Source of the DNA: Neoscytalidium dimidiatum
Taxonomy: Eukaryota; Ascomycota; Dothideomycetes; Botryosphaeriales; Botryosphaeriaceae
Reading direction: 5' to 3'
Assembly: GCA_037367355.1 (NCBI GenBank)
Contig: CM074698.1
Coordinates: 4,030,001 to 4,094,000, forward strand
Length of the DNA: 64,000 nt
Under the pieces are notes generated by a model. It worked only from the letters and a program-made list of their open reading frames with translations, did not search any database and had not been told where the DNA came from. Of the stretch, positions 35,217 to 45,850 are shown piece by piece (position 1 is the stretch's first letter; every line of letters begins with the position of its first letter). The position numbers and the translations under genes are program-made.

Positions 35217-37925
35217 TCATTCCTTCCCAGCCACCCCCTGCAGCCTCGCCTCCCTCGCCCAAGCGCCCTCCCTCCACCACCAGGTCCCGGCAAACACCGC
35301 TGCAGGGCCCACCAGCACCGACCCGCTCACGACCGCGCCCACCGCCACCACCGCCTCCTTCGTCTCGACCCACCCGTTCCGCCGCAGCTCCACCACGCTG
35401 TACACGCACCACAGCACCGTCGCCAGCGCCGAGAACAGGAAGTCGAACTTCAGGAACACGAACACGTGCTCCTGCCACGTCTGGCCCCGGGGCGAGGCGC
35501 CGCCGAGCAGCGGGTTCGGCAGCTCCCCGAAGACGTGCGAGAACGTCACCGTCGGCACGGACGACAGCGCGACGTGCGCGGCGACGGCGACGTGCAGCGC
35601 CGCGCACAGCCAGAACGCGACGGCGTACGCGTGGCGCAGCGGCGCGACGTCGCGCTTGGCGTAGACGTCGAAGGGCGCGGGCGGGCGCGCCGCCTCGACC
35701 GCGCGCTTCGCCGCGTACACCAGGGCGCCGACGACGAGCGCGACCGGCTGCCAGAGCGCGACCAGCGACTGGTGGGTCGCCGCGTTGCCGTAGGGGAGGA
35801 ACAGGAGGGCGGTCGGGACGGCGTAGCCGAGGAGCGTGGCCGGCAGGATGGACTGCGCGACGGCGAGCGGGACGGGGCGGCCCGTGGCGCGCGAGGTCGC
35901 GGTGCTGGTCGCGTTCCAGGCGCTGAGGAGGAAGTAGAGGGGCGCGATGAAGCCGATGCCTTGGAAGCTGAAGGCGAGGCCGAAGAGGCTGGGGCTGGAT
36001 GAGAGAGAGTTTTTGTTAGCCTTGGGGCATGTGGCTGTGAGTTGGGGGGAGTTTACGCAGTCCGGGCCACACTTACAGAGAGATCGGCGTGCATGCGTTG
36101 GCTTTGCGGTATCCCTCGATCGTCCAGATCATGATGATGGGGAAGAGGGTGCTGAGTATGTATGCGAATTGCAGGACGTGAGATGGGTCTTCGCCCGCGC
36201 AAGAGTCGGAGAAGGTCGATACAATGGCCGTGAGGACATGGTCGATTCCTGGCAGTCCTGTGTACACAGTCTTGAGCGGAGCGCCGTTGAATGTGGTGTT
36301 TGTGCCGAGAAGGTCGAAATCCAACCACATGGCCCTCTTCGCAATGATCGCGATAGTTGCGAAGACTACGGCAGCGATGCCGAAAGATACCTTGCTGCCA
36401 CCTAGTGGTTTCGCAGGGAGCTCGTCATGATACGGCTCAAAGCGTGGCCGCCTGGGAACGGGAAACATGGGTAAATGGAACGCAGGGAGCAGCGCTTCGG
36501 ACATTTTCTCCAGCAGTCCGTCAGCGCCGGCGAGTGGCATTATGTGAGTAGCAATGAACTCAAGGAACGGCGTCTCCAAAGCCATCAGACTCTGCTGCTT
36601 GTGACCTCCCTCCATTATCTGCTTGACGCGTTCGTGCCGGAGATCCTGAGTTCTCTGGAATGCGAGAGATATCTCCTTTTCGGAGGGGCTTGTTTCCTCA
36701 GGTAGCGATTTCAGCATGTTGACGATCTCGGTAGCAAGCGTGGCCGCAGTCTCGATGGCACTGTTACCCCCCTGGCCACATATGGGGTTCACCTAGGTAG
36801 ATTCGGTAAATTCAAGGCTCAAAGCGAGGAGCAAAGGCATGGATGTACCCACCTTGTGTACTGCGTCGCCGATCGTAGTGATTCGTCCGAAGTGCCACTT
36901 GGAAGCTACGAATTCCGGCAGAGCTGTCAGAATGGCAGAGAAGTTGTTCTTATAAAGATCTCCGAACGTGACATTTCCGGAGATAGGATCATTCCAATAC
37001 TTTTCTGCAATAGCTTTCTCTTCGTCCTTCGTGAAGCGCCGAGGAATCTCATTCTCCATACCTCGGAGTGTCTTCTCATTTTTCACGAAAAGAAACCAGT
37101 AGATACGGCCACCGGGACCATCCACTACTAGATAGCTGTGGCCGTGGCCGGTGATGGAGTGGGAAGAGGATTTGGTAAATCCTGGAATAGGGTTTGAGAT
37201 TCCGAACATGCAGAGGTAGTCACACGGCACGTCTATCTGAGTCAGCACGGTTCCACACTTCATTCTCAGAAAGTTTATTTGCTTACCCGTTCTATCCGAC
37301 ATGGGGAAATAGCCAGGTGACAGTTCATCCCCAAGTCGCCACATCTCTTTCCTGACCGTACTATGCACGCCATCTGCACCTACTAGGATGTCACCGGTGT
37401 ACGTAGAACCATCTTTTGTAGTAACCTGAATGCCAGCCTCTAAAGGCTTTACATTGACAACCCGCTTGTTCACAAGAACCTTGGACTTGTCTTTGAGATG
37501 GTCGTAGAATACTTCAATTGCCATCTGCCGGTCAATGAAAACTGGCTCATAGCCGTGCCTACAAATTGACATTAGATTCGCAAGGCTCACTCCCGCCCAT
37601 CTCTTATTTATGTCCATACGCACCTGGCAATGAAATGTTTACCAGCAAACTCGAGAACGTTGAGAGGCACGCCCTCTGGACTCTTGTAGAACAGGTCCGT
37701 CATGCCCTCATCAAGCTTTGCCCTGACGTCATCATAGCAGCCAATCTGGTCCAGGATGCGGCATCCGTTAGGAAAGAAGCCTATGCTTGCTCCAACCTGG
37801 GGGGCGATCTCCGGATATGCTTCCAGTACTAGGAAATCGATGTCGAGCTGCTCCAGAATATTTGCCAGCACGAGACCGGCTATACTCCCACCGGCTATCA
37901 GAACCTTAAAATTGTGGGGCGGCAT
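35217..37925 (-). CDS. FAD-dependent monooxygenase fused to a multi-spanning membrane domain
   Basis: Model complement(join(35217..35994, 36077..36792, 36853..37232, 37287..37558, 37624..37925)), 815 residues. The N-terminal half is a class A flavin monooxygenase (PaxM-like in style): dinucleotide motif [10 protein letters not shown] (about 8-17), FAD/NADPH motif [15 protein letters not shown] (about 147-161) and GD motif [17 protein letters not shown] (about 305-325). A membrane segment near 450 ([16 protein letters not shown]) is followed by about seven further hydrophobic segments to the C-terminus, starting with [15 protein letters not shown]. Such monooxygenases often epoxidise prenyl chains. 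A second membrane domain of about 280 residues recalls the size of fungal integral-membrane terpene cyclases, but that is inference. The last exon is far more GC-rich than the first four. The ATG at 37925 puts the FAD motif at the N-terminus; one at 37979 is possible. The 54-nt intron at 37233-37286 has no stop. Confidence 0.85.
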
Positions 37926-38629
37926 GATGGCAACGAATGAGAGGAAGCGGGGACAGGGGCCGCGTAGTGATCGGATCAAAATAAAGTTGAGGTTCGGGAT
38001 AGGCTTCCACGAGATGCAGGAATTTTAAGCTTACTGGCGTTGCGGCATCTTATATATACTCAAAGTATGGAATGTCTGCCTGCCAATGGGGAACGATGCA
38101 TCACAACAATAGAAGTTCTGCCAGAATAGGACTCCAGGAAAAGCGGCACACCACCCCTTTTCGAATGACGCACTCTGCCGGGTTCGAACGGATTTCACCG
38201 GCATAATCCGGTAACCACAGGCAACTCGTTTCATTGCTCTATGAACACGTACGCAGTAAAGTGGCTTTGTAGGAGTTAAGTGGAGCAGATATTATGAAAC
38301 GGTCAAGAAAGGGTCTGATCTGCTTCCGGATATGTTCGGGACGCTGTAGGTTGATTGTGGCTGTACGTCGCCGCTAAGGCTAAATCCGAGTTTAAGATAT
38401 ATGCATTTGATTTAGCCAGGCTCTAGTTCTGTGCGAGGTTAAAAAAAAAAAAACAAAAATATCAAAATAAATAGAATGATCATTCCAGAATACAAAGGTG
38501 GGCTCAATCTCACGGAAAGCGGGAGTACTCCGTCAGGTAGTTGCTTCCACTTCTCGTGTGCAGGCATGTCATAATAAAGAGTGTTGATGAAAGATGTGCG
38601 TAAAAGCCCTTGTGAGAGTAGTAATTGGC
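37926..38629. other. Intergenic, flavoprotein promoter region
   Basis: This gap of about 700 bases lies upstream of the flavoprotein and downstream of the F-box-like gene. An A-rich run lies at about 38441-38455. A TTCGAACGG stretch near 38172 was checked for tRNA folding and does not form the arms. Confidence 0.55.
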
Positions 38630-40031
38630 TCATGCGTGCCGCGATTCTTTCTGTGCTAACTGTTCCAACATCAAGTGTAGGACCTCTTTTACGTCTCTTC
38701 CCCTGATGCGCGAATACGAGCAGTCGGAACTACTTAAGCTCGTGACGAGTCTAGTACCTCTCTTTTGACCCTTAACCCGGAATTTGAGCCTTCCGTAGGT
38801 TGCTGTGTACGTGGGACCATTATTCCTAAAGGCGAACCTCTCCAGGTGTAGGCTGTCGAGAACTGTTGACAGAATATCACTCCAGTGCCCGTTCTCCACA
38901 AAACATTCCTCAAAGCTAATGTCACGCACAGAATTTCTGTGGACATTCAAGATATGTTGCATGTCTTTCGCATCCAAGTCCAAAAGTTCTATGTGTAGAA
39001 CTTCCAGACCAGAGAAATAAATATCGCGAAGGTTCTTGGAAACAGCAGAAGTACTACGAACAGATCTATTCCTGTCAGAAATGAGGTGAAGTTTTCGGAG
39101 GGCTCTGGTTTTGAGCAGCTCTTCTCGCAAGTAAGCATAGGCCCAGTCTAACAGGATATTAGTAGCGCATAAGGAAAATCAAACATGCGCTTTCGGGAGG
39201 CTTACGGTCTGGCTGTTCGCCACTGCACTGCAAAGTCAGTTCCCGGACATGTTGCAATGCCAATGCCATGTTTGGCCCTCGAGAGTCATTGTCGCCCGGG
39301 GCATCGAGTTGTGAAATCGAACCCAATTTGTGCCACATTGCATTCGTGTATCTGCGATCCAGAAGTCTTAAGGAGCGTGCCTGTATTCCTGGCTGGGCGA
39401 TGGGGTCGAGCAAAACTGGAACCGACCATGTCGCGAATGGTACCATAAGCTCATCAGCACGATGGCCCGACCCCCAGCCTCGAAAACCAGCCTGTCCACG
39501 AGGGCAATCTTGATCGCAAAGCACCACAGTTTCGAGGTTGACCAGACCGCGCATTGCACGCGCTAAGAGGTCTCCGTAGACGCGTCTATCAAAGCTGAAG
39601 TCGCTATGGTGCCCGACTGAGCGCATGAAGCAATGAAACTGATCATCGTTGGATGTAGCCATCTCAGACCTTGGTGGAACATATGGATGCTGATTGATGT
39701 CGATTTCCCGTATCTCTAACAGGCGTCTTATGTTTTCGTGGCGGGCATCGGGACAATGAAAGGCGAATACGTGGATTTCTCGAACAGCAGGAGCAAGGCG
39801 GGAAGCAGTCAGTAGACATAATCTGCTGAGATCTCGAACCCGAAATTGAACACAGCGAGAGCGAAAGAGCTTCTGGAAGGGATAATCGGCTTTCCAAAGG
39901 GTGGCCCTGCATGAGAGACGAAGTGCAGAGAGGTCGTTTGACGTAAGAAAGCTGGCAACATGGTCCATTAGTTCTGGTGGTAAAGTAACCAGACACGACG
40001 GGGCGCTGGTGGAGGTCCGGGCTGCGGCCAT
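38630..40031 (-). CDS. F-box-like protein
   Basis: Model complement(join(38630..39147, 39206..40031)), 447 residues. An F-box-like segment near the N-terminus reads LVTLPPELMDHVASFLTSND followed by LSALRLSCRATLWKA, typical of fungal F-box proteins that recruit substrates to SCF ubiquitin ligases through Skp1. The rest has leucine-rich, LRR-like spacing (LRKLHLISDRN, LEVLHIELLDLDAKDMQ) and no known catalytic motif. The intron at 39148-39205 restores HWAYAYLREELLKT. I chose the ATG at 40031 because the F-box follows within 20 residues. An in-frame ATG at 40208 would add 59 non-conserved residues. Substrate unknown. Divergent from PUP2. Confidence 0.78.
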
Positions 40032-40783
40032 CACTTGCGGTAAGATGGATGATAAGGGATATAGGCATAGGTTAGTTGACGAAGCATAGTGAAGCGTGAG
40101 GATAGCGGTAAGACGGGGGATTGAAGGGGTTGTAGAAGCTGCCGTGAGTTGGAGGGCACTCCGGACAGGGAAAGCGCACCAGGGGCGTAGCATCACCGCA
40201 GGAGACACTTATGTGGGCAGTTGAAGCAACCGTCCAGATCTAAATGCCCGGGAAGGATAGTGAAAGGCTCTTGTCAGCATGGCTCCTCCAGCTGCCTCTC
40301 TATCGCCGCATTACTGCGACTGGCCTCGTCGTGCTTGAACTCCTGCATCTGCCCACTGCTCTGATATTGAGAACTCCTACGCTGTCGGGACTCGATTGTC
40401 CGTTAGATCAGTCCGGGACATCATCACTGCATCTCCCAGCACGAGAAGTCAACGACTCTTGCAGCATTGATGAAGGGTCAAGTGGAGGTGAAGGAAGCGT
40501 GAATGGGAGAGTGGGATTTGGTAAATATTCACGGTCGTTTCGAGCGCAGTCACGTGCAAGATAGAGCACGGACGCGGTCTTGGGCTTGGCGAGCGGAACT
40601 ACGCAACTGCATTGCCTGGAGCTCCAACACAACACTTCTGAGGCTGATACTGCTCTCCGCCCCATCCCTCCGCACCGCCCTCTTCTCTAATACCCATTCC
40701 ACCTCCTCCGAGTTTGCTGCAGCTCGTCCGACCCGACTTCATCCAAACAACCTCGCTGACCCGTCACCCGCACTACCTCCGCT
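40032..40783. promoter_or_regulatory. Divergent intergenic region, F-box gene / PUP2
   Basis: About 750 bases sit between two divergent genes. A TCACGTGC motif (E-box core) lies near 40550. C/T-rich leader sequence precedes PUP2. A yeast-type proteasome control element (GGTGGCAAA) was looked for and not seen. Confidence 0.5.
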
Positions 40784-41762
40784 ATGTTCATCGCACGCTC
40801 GGAATACGGTAAGCTCCAGCCACCCAAGAGCTCGCCAGCTCCTGCTAACCGCGCCGATGTCGCTCAGATCGGGGTATCAAGTAGGACCACAGCCATTGCG
40901 TTGCCCGCACGAGCTTCCGCTGACCGGCCGCCAGCACCTTCTCCCCGGAAGGCCGTCTGTTCCAGGTTGAATACTCGCTCGAAGCCATCAAGCTCGGTTC
41001 GACCGCGATAGGCGTACGTCCACCCTGCCCACACGACCAACGGCCCTGCATGATCTAACGAACGCCGCGAGGAACAGGTGGCGACGGGCGAAGGTGTGAT
41101 CCTGGGCGTGGAGAAGCGCGTCACCAGCACGCTGCTCGAGACGTCGTCGGTGGAGAAGATAGTCGAGATCGACCGGCACATCGGGTGCGCCATGAGCGGC
41201 CTGCAGGCCGACGCCCGCAGCATGATCGAGCACGCCCGCGTCGAGAGCCAGAACCACGCCTTCCACTACAACGAGCCGCTGCGCGTCGAGAGCTGCACCC
41301 AGGCCATCTGCGACCTGGCCTTGCGCTTCGGCGAGGGTGCCGAGGGCGAGGAGAGCATCATGAGTCGTCCCTTTGGTGTCGCTCTGCTGATTGCTGGCTA
41401 CGACGAGGATGGCCCCAGCCTGTGAGTCTTCTTCGTGTGGGACAGGGAAGTTGTTTGCGCGCCTTTGGCTAACGCTGTGGCACAGCTACCACGCCGAGCC
41501 GTCCGGTACCTTCTACAGATATGACGCCAAGGCCATAGGATCGGGTTCGGAGGGCGCGCAGGCTGAGCTGCAGAACGAGTTCCACAAGTCGTTGACGCTG
41601 CCAGAGGCTGAGGTGCTAGTGCTGAAGACGCTGAAGCAGGTCATGGAGGAGAAGCTTGATTCCAAGAACGTTCAGTTGGCTAGTGTGACTAAGGACAAGG
41701 GCTTCCGGATCTACACGGACGAGGAGATGGCCGAGGTCGTCGGCAGGTTACCCACGAATTAG
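40784..41762 (+). CDS. PUP2: 20S proteasome subunit alpha type 5
   Basis: This is a structural subunit of the outer ring of the 20S proteasome. Model join(40784..40808, 40868..40880, 40935..41013, 41078..41421, 41486..41762), 245 residues. The N-terminal proteasome alpha signature is built from four short exons: MFIARSEY, then DRGIN, then [18 protein letters not shown], then GSTAIG. Then come [15 protein letters not shown] and the conserved [18 protein letters not shown] further family stretch, [20 protein letters not shown], is formed across the last intron. Length matches yeast Pup2 (260) and human PSMA5 (241). The 13-nt exon at 40868-40880 is required for frame and signature. Confidence 0.95.
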
Positions 41763-42151
41763 AGTGGGAGGCACGACGGGCAACGAATGGGCGTTCGATG
41801 TAGCATAAGAGCGGCGAAAAATAGAAATGTCGGCACGATGGACGCTGAACGATCATGTCATGAGCATGCTGCGTATTTATCAGAAAGATGCCCGAGGGAC
41901 AACGCAGTTTGGCGGATTCTCAAGCTGCACGCAAGCGGGGAGTAAGATGCCAACGTAACGCAAGGAAAGTCTATTCGTCGCAAGATCGGACGACAGATGT
42001 TGTACAGCCAGCAGGACGTCTATAATACAGAATTGTCCTGGCGGGCACAGAACCTCTTTCTCATTCCTCTACCCATGCTACTCCACTACTCCCGTGTTTC
42101 CTCCTCCGCGAACGTTTCCATCAAAATCTGCCAAATATTCCAGGGAGACGT
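41763..42151. other. Convergent 3' intergenic region, PUP2 / QCR10
   Basis: This 389-base region lies between converging genes. Only 3' flank sequence was seen. Confidence 0.6.
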
Positions 42152-42810
42152 TTAGAACGGGTTGTCCTCGGGAGCGACCTCGACGTTGAAGAAATCACCA
42201 ATGACGGGAACCTTCTTCATGATATCCTCGCGCACACGCGGTACCTCGGCGAAGAAGAAGAGGGCGAAGACACCAGTGACGACGCCGAAGCCGGCGGCGG
42301 TGGGACCGCTGTTACAACAGAACGTGTCAGCAGCGCTATATCATTTCGTATGTTCATCCCATGAATCCTCCATCGCACGAGTTGTTCGTTCGTTCTTCTA
42401 GGAGATAAATTCACGGGAGTCTCTGGTGCCCGGAGGAGCCAGTTATCGACGGGAAGACGGCAGACGTACAACTTGCGGACGGCACTAAGGCTGATGCCGT
42501 GGAAGTGCGGCTCCGTGGTGTACCTGTTCGCCGGGGAAACGGGATGTCGTCAGCACTCGTAGATCCTTCTGGCCAGTATCATCCGGGACGTATAGTGTGA
42601 ACGCACTTGGGACCGAAACGCGACTTGTAGGCACTGTAGCCGGGGCGCTGAGCCCAGGGCGAGATGCCGTGGTTGAGGGAGCTAAGGCGAGTGGGATCCG
42701 GCCGAGCAGACTGTGGACAGTGTAGTTGTTTCTCGTCAGCGCGTTGTTCTCTCGTCTTTCGCTGGGGGTCTCGGGGCCATGCGGGGGGCCAATGCTGCCG
42801 CGCGTACCAT
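42152..42810 (-). CDS. QCR10: Ubiquinol-cytochrome c reductase subunit 10 (complex III)
   Basis: Qcr10 is a small single-pass subunit of mitochondrial complex III, next to the Rieske protein. Model complement(join(42152..42308, 42470..42523, 42607..42710, 42808..42810)), 105 residues. The first exon is only the ATG, with a 97-nt intron directly after it. The protein then reads SARPDPTRLSSLNHGISPW, KYTTEPHFHGISLSAVRK, a hydrophobic segment GFGVVTGVFALFFFAEVPRV (about 65-84) and the hallmark end KKVPVIGDFF...PEDNPF. The end matches the yeast pattern (KKIPLLG...PEDKP). All junctions keep frame. The start is inferred because no other in-frame ATG joins to this N-terminus. A different upstream exon cannot be excluded. 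Confidence 0.82.
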
Positions 42811-44332
42811 CTTGGAGGCGTGGATCTCTTCGTGGAGATTCGGAGCGGAGTGCTAGGTGGGCGAAAGCGTGGTCGAAGGTCGGAGAAGATGCGCAAAGGT
42901 GATGTTGAGGTTGCTTCCGATGCTTGGCTTGGCTCCCCGGCAGAGCCCGCGCGCCCGGCCAGCCTGCCGCCACACACGGCCAATCAGCGGCCCGAAATTG
43001 GAGAACGAGCCCTGCCGCTGATAATTTTCTCTCGTTCCCCGTTCCCTTCTTCCTTCTACAATACCTCCATCGCACTCTCGACGACAATTTCGACCGAAGC
43101 AAAGACACGATGATGGACAGGCCAAATCCTGTTGCGAGGTCGAGAGCGGCCCATCGGCCATTGCAACGAAGAAGATGAACTTCTGCGCTTGGCTGGCTAT
43201 GACCGCTCTCAAAACCGCACGTGTCAATCTAACGACTTTTTGCGGCGTTGTATCAGCACGAGCAGCGTGTCCTGCTTCGACTCAGTCTGTCCGGGCAGCA
43301 GAGCCTTGCTGTCGACTACTGCTGGTCCGATGACCCAGCAAGCTTCCAGCTTCTGTAACCGTGGCAGTAGTTACGTTGCTAGCCGCAGACGACGAAAATG
43401 GCCGGGCAAATGAAGACACCAGGGTGGTAAGGTATGCAGCTTATTGTTTCCTCTGTTTATGCACACCAGTCTTTCATGATGACAACCTTTACTCAGCTCA
43501 CTCCGAGTTAATCGATGCGGATAACCATTCCTAATCCAATTGTTCCTTCTGAATTTCCATGACTATTCACAGTTCACGCGATAGTATACTGGGTGACCGG
43601 GCGCTGACGTCAATCAAAGTGTTTAGGATACCCGATCTTGTATGGGAGGTGCCACGAGACCTGCTATTCGTCGCTGCAATGGTCGAGAGGCGGGATGCCT
43701 GATAGCGGAGGAGAGTGCCGGTTCGTAGATGCACCGAGATGCAGCCTTAAGAAAAAGCAAATCGGTTCTCAAGCACATGAAAGCACCCAACGTGAACGGC
43801 CGCTCGCCCCTAATTGTTCCTGCCACAGCCCCTGACATTGCCTGGCCTGGCCGTGACGAGGGCGTCATGCATCAGCGATTGGTGGTGTGATTCAGCATCT
43901 GTGCAGGCGATCTTCTTCTGCTCCCGCAGCCCCGAGGGAACTCCGTCTTCTGCATGCGTTGGGACGCGAGGGAGCGCGGAGGCTGACTCCGCGATGGTTC
44001 GCATGGTGAGCGGTCCAGGGCGGGCTTATCAAGACGATGATGCAGCACCAAAAGCAGGATGTCGCAGGCCCCGATGCTCTGGACAGGCGGCATGTGACCA
44101 TCCAAGAACCGGGCAAGAGGCTCGCTAATGCAGGATCTCGCAGCGCAGATTGGCTTCTGAAGGGCTGAAGCGCTGCAGAACACCACGGCGTCCGCGATAG
44201 TGTTGCTCTGCCGTGCTGGCTTGCATTTGGGCAAAAGTGCCCGGCTAACGGCGTGGGTTCGTGGAAGCGGGTGGCACGGCAGCGTGGGAGGATCGTGATG
44301 GGAAGCTTGGAGGTGCGACGGAACAAGGCGGC

Positions 44333-44392
44333 GCTCTGGCTCTGGCTCTGGCTCTGGCTTTGGCTCTGGTCTGGTCTGGTCTGCTGGGCCTT
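44333..44392. repeat. Hexanucleotide (GGCTCT) tandem tract
   Basis: Six or so GGCTCT units degenerate into GGTCT units. The tract lies in non-coding sequence. Confidence 0.85.
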
Positions 44393-44578
44393 CTCTCGGC
44401 CTTTGACGCCCGAGCTGCTGCGCCGCTCTTGGACATGCGCTCCACAGGCACTCCACGGGCACAGCGGGCTCAGCGGGCTCAGCGTCAACCTCGGGCGTGT
44501 GTCTTCGCGAGCTCCTCGTGCGCCGGGGCTGGGGAGGTGATCCTGCTCAGCTGATGCTCGCAGTGCCGCTCGGCAGTC

Positions 44579-44607
44579 GGCGATGCGGCGATGCGGCGAT
44601 GCGGCGC
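44579..44607. repeat. 9-nt tandem repeat (GGCGATGC core)
   Basis: Three near-perfect 9-base copies in GC-rich intergenic DNA. Confidence 0.8.
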
Positions 44608-45244
44608 GCAGGTGCAGGAGGGCGCACGGCGTGGGCGGGCGAATCAAACAAGGCTTGATTCCGATTAATCCTCGCGGCCTTGACAGTGACGCTGCACATC
44701 CACCGCCCCGTTCTCCGCAACCCTAAAACCACCCCGCAGTCTTCTCCGCCCAAAATCTTCCCGCGAGCCTTCAAGTCTCACGATATCCCTCGCGGCTCGA
44801 GCCTGCCGCCGCCCCAAACACCAGCCCTCCAGCTCCAACGCTCGCGCACAGCCCAGCCGCCTCCAGCGGCAATTCCGGTTCCAGCCGAGCCCTGCTGCCG
44901 CTCCGATCTTGAACACCCTGCGGTCCACCCTTCATGACTCGGCCACGCCGCCGTTCATAACCCAGAGAGACCATCCGCTGCACACCATCGAAGGAGCCAC
45001 TGCTTCTTTCAGCCTGCCCGCCTATTGATCGCGCCCGGCCCGCGGCCCAGCCTGCGCTCGAAAGTCCCCAGCACCACGCGGCGCAGCGCAGGCCAGTCAA
45101 CTCCAATCCACCTGCACCACGCAAAACCTGCCCACCGCAACGTCACCGCCGTCCATCCGTATATCTACCGCTCCGGCACGTCGATCCAGGAGCCGCAACA
45201 CGACTGCTCCCAGCTCCTCCGACTTCGCTCCCCATCTCGCCCCC

Positions 45245-45850
45245 ATGATGCCTACCAACCCGAACCGTCCATTCCTCTCCAACTTCCTCGCCGCCTTCCG
45301 CGCGCAGTCAGCCTTCCAGGGCGCCGCGCCCTCCTCTCCTCCCTCCTCCTCCTCCGCAACAGCCAAACCTACTTCACATTCCACCCAAGCGGCTTCTTAC
45401 ACCACATCGACGTCATCCCCCACACCTCCCTACGACAATGCGCGGTCAGGGAAGCCAACAACATCGTCTGCCGTGACCAACGCCGGTGCGACCGCACAAT
45501 CGCAAACGCCCTTCTCGCCCGCCCGCTCCAACGCGACCGCGATGCCCTACGCCAAATCCCCCGGCTCGCCCGGCGGCCCCGCATCTCCGTCCTCGCCCCC
45601 ACAACAAAACACAACCGGCTACCCCATCCCTTCCTCGTCGTCGCGGCACCGCCGCGGCTCCGACAGCAGCTCGGACGGCGGCTTCCGCGAACGGACCGGC
45701 AGCTCGGGCGGCACCGGCGGCAGCGCCATGCCCGAGAAGTGGTACATCGGCGGCCGGACGCCGGGCGGCGAGGAACGCTTCTACAAGCTCGGCATGGTCA
45801 GGCGGATGAGGAGTAGCGACCGGTTGAGCTTGGACAGGCTGAGCTTGTGA
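45245..45850 (+). CDS. Small Ser/Pro-rich protein with basic C-terminal motif, function unknown
   Basis: Single-exon frame, 201 residues. I do not recognise a named family. The N-terminus NPNRPFLSNFLAAFRAQSAF may form an amphipathic helix. Residues 30-150 are Ser/Pro/Thr-rich and look disordered, with many potential phosphorylation sites. The C-terminal 40 residues look more structured, with WYIGGRTPGGEERFYKLG followed by RRMRSSDRLSLDRLSL, which contains two DRLSL copies resembling basophilic kinase sites. Codon use is GC-rich. The contrast between disordered middle and dense C-terminal motif argues that this is a real gene. Single-exon structure is unusual among its neighbours. Confidence 0.65.
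   Translation: MMPTNPNRPFLSNFLAAFRAQSAFQGAAPSSPPSSSSATAKPTSHSTQAASYTTSTSSPTPPYDNARSGKPTTSSAVTNAGATAQSQTPFSPARSNATAMPYAKSPGSPGGPASPSSPPQQNTTGYPIPSSSSRHRRGSDSSSDGGFRERTGSSGGTGGSAMPEKWYIGGRTPGGEERFYKLGMVRRMRSSDRLSLDRLSL

Larger units (their letters stand above)
42811..45244. other. Intergenic with simple repeats, no gene supported
   Basis: This 2.4 kb region separates QCR10 (-) from the small plus-strand gene. It contains a GGCTCT-type hexamer tract (44333-44392), GGGCTCAGC copies near 44465-44490 and GATGCGGC 9-mer copies near 44579-44607. Frames across these repeats on both strands are repeat artefacts. The final 500 bases are C-rich leader-like sequence. Confidence 0.55.

Noticed and set aside
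38160..38230. Second TTCGAAC-containing stretch checked as a tRNA on either strand
   Set aside because: Stem bases beside the loop do not pair and no cloverleaf fits.
34482..40031. A full secondary-metabolite gene cluster around the flavoprotein
   Set aside because: No backbone synthase, prenyltransferase, P450, transporter or pathway regulator is present; the neighbours are an ABM protein, an F-box protein and a proteasome subunit.
44250..44560. Frames rich in Leu-Ala-Leu or Leu-Trp over the hexamer tract
   Set aside because: Translation of a simple repeat in each frame; open on several frames at once with no other support.
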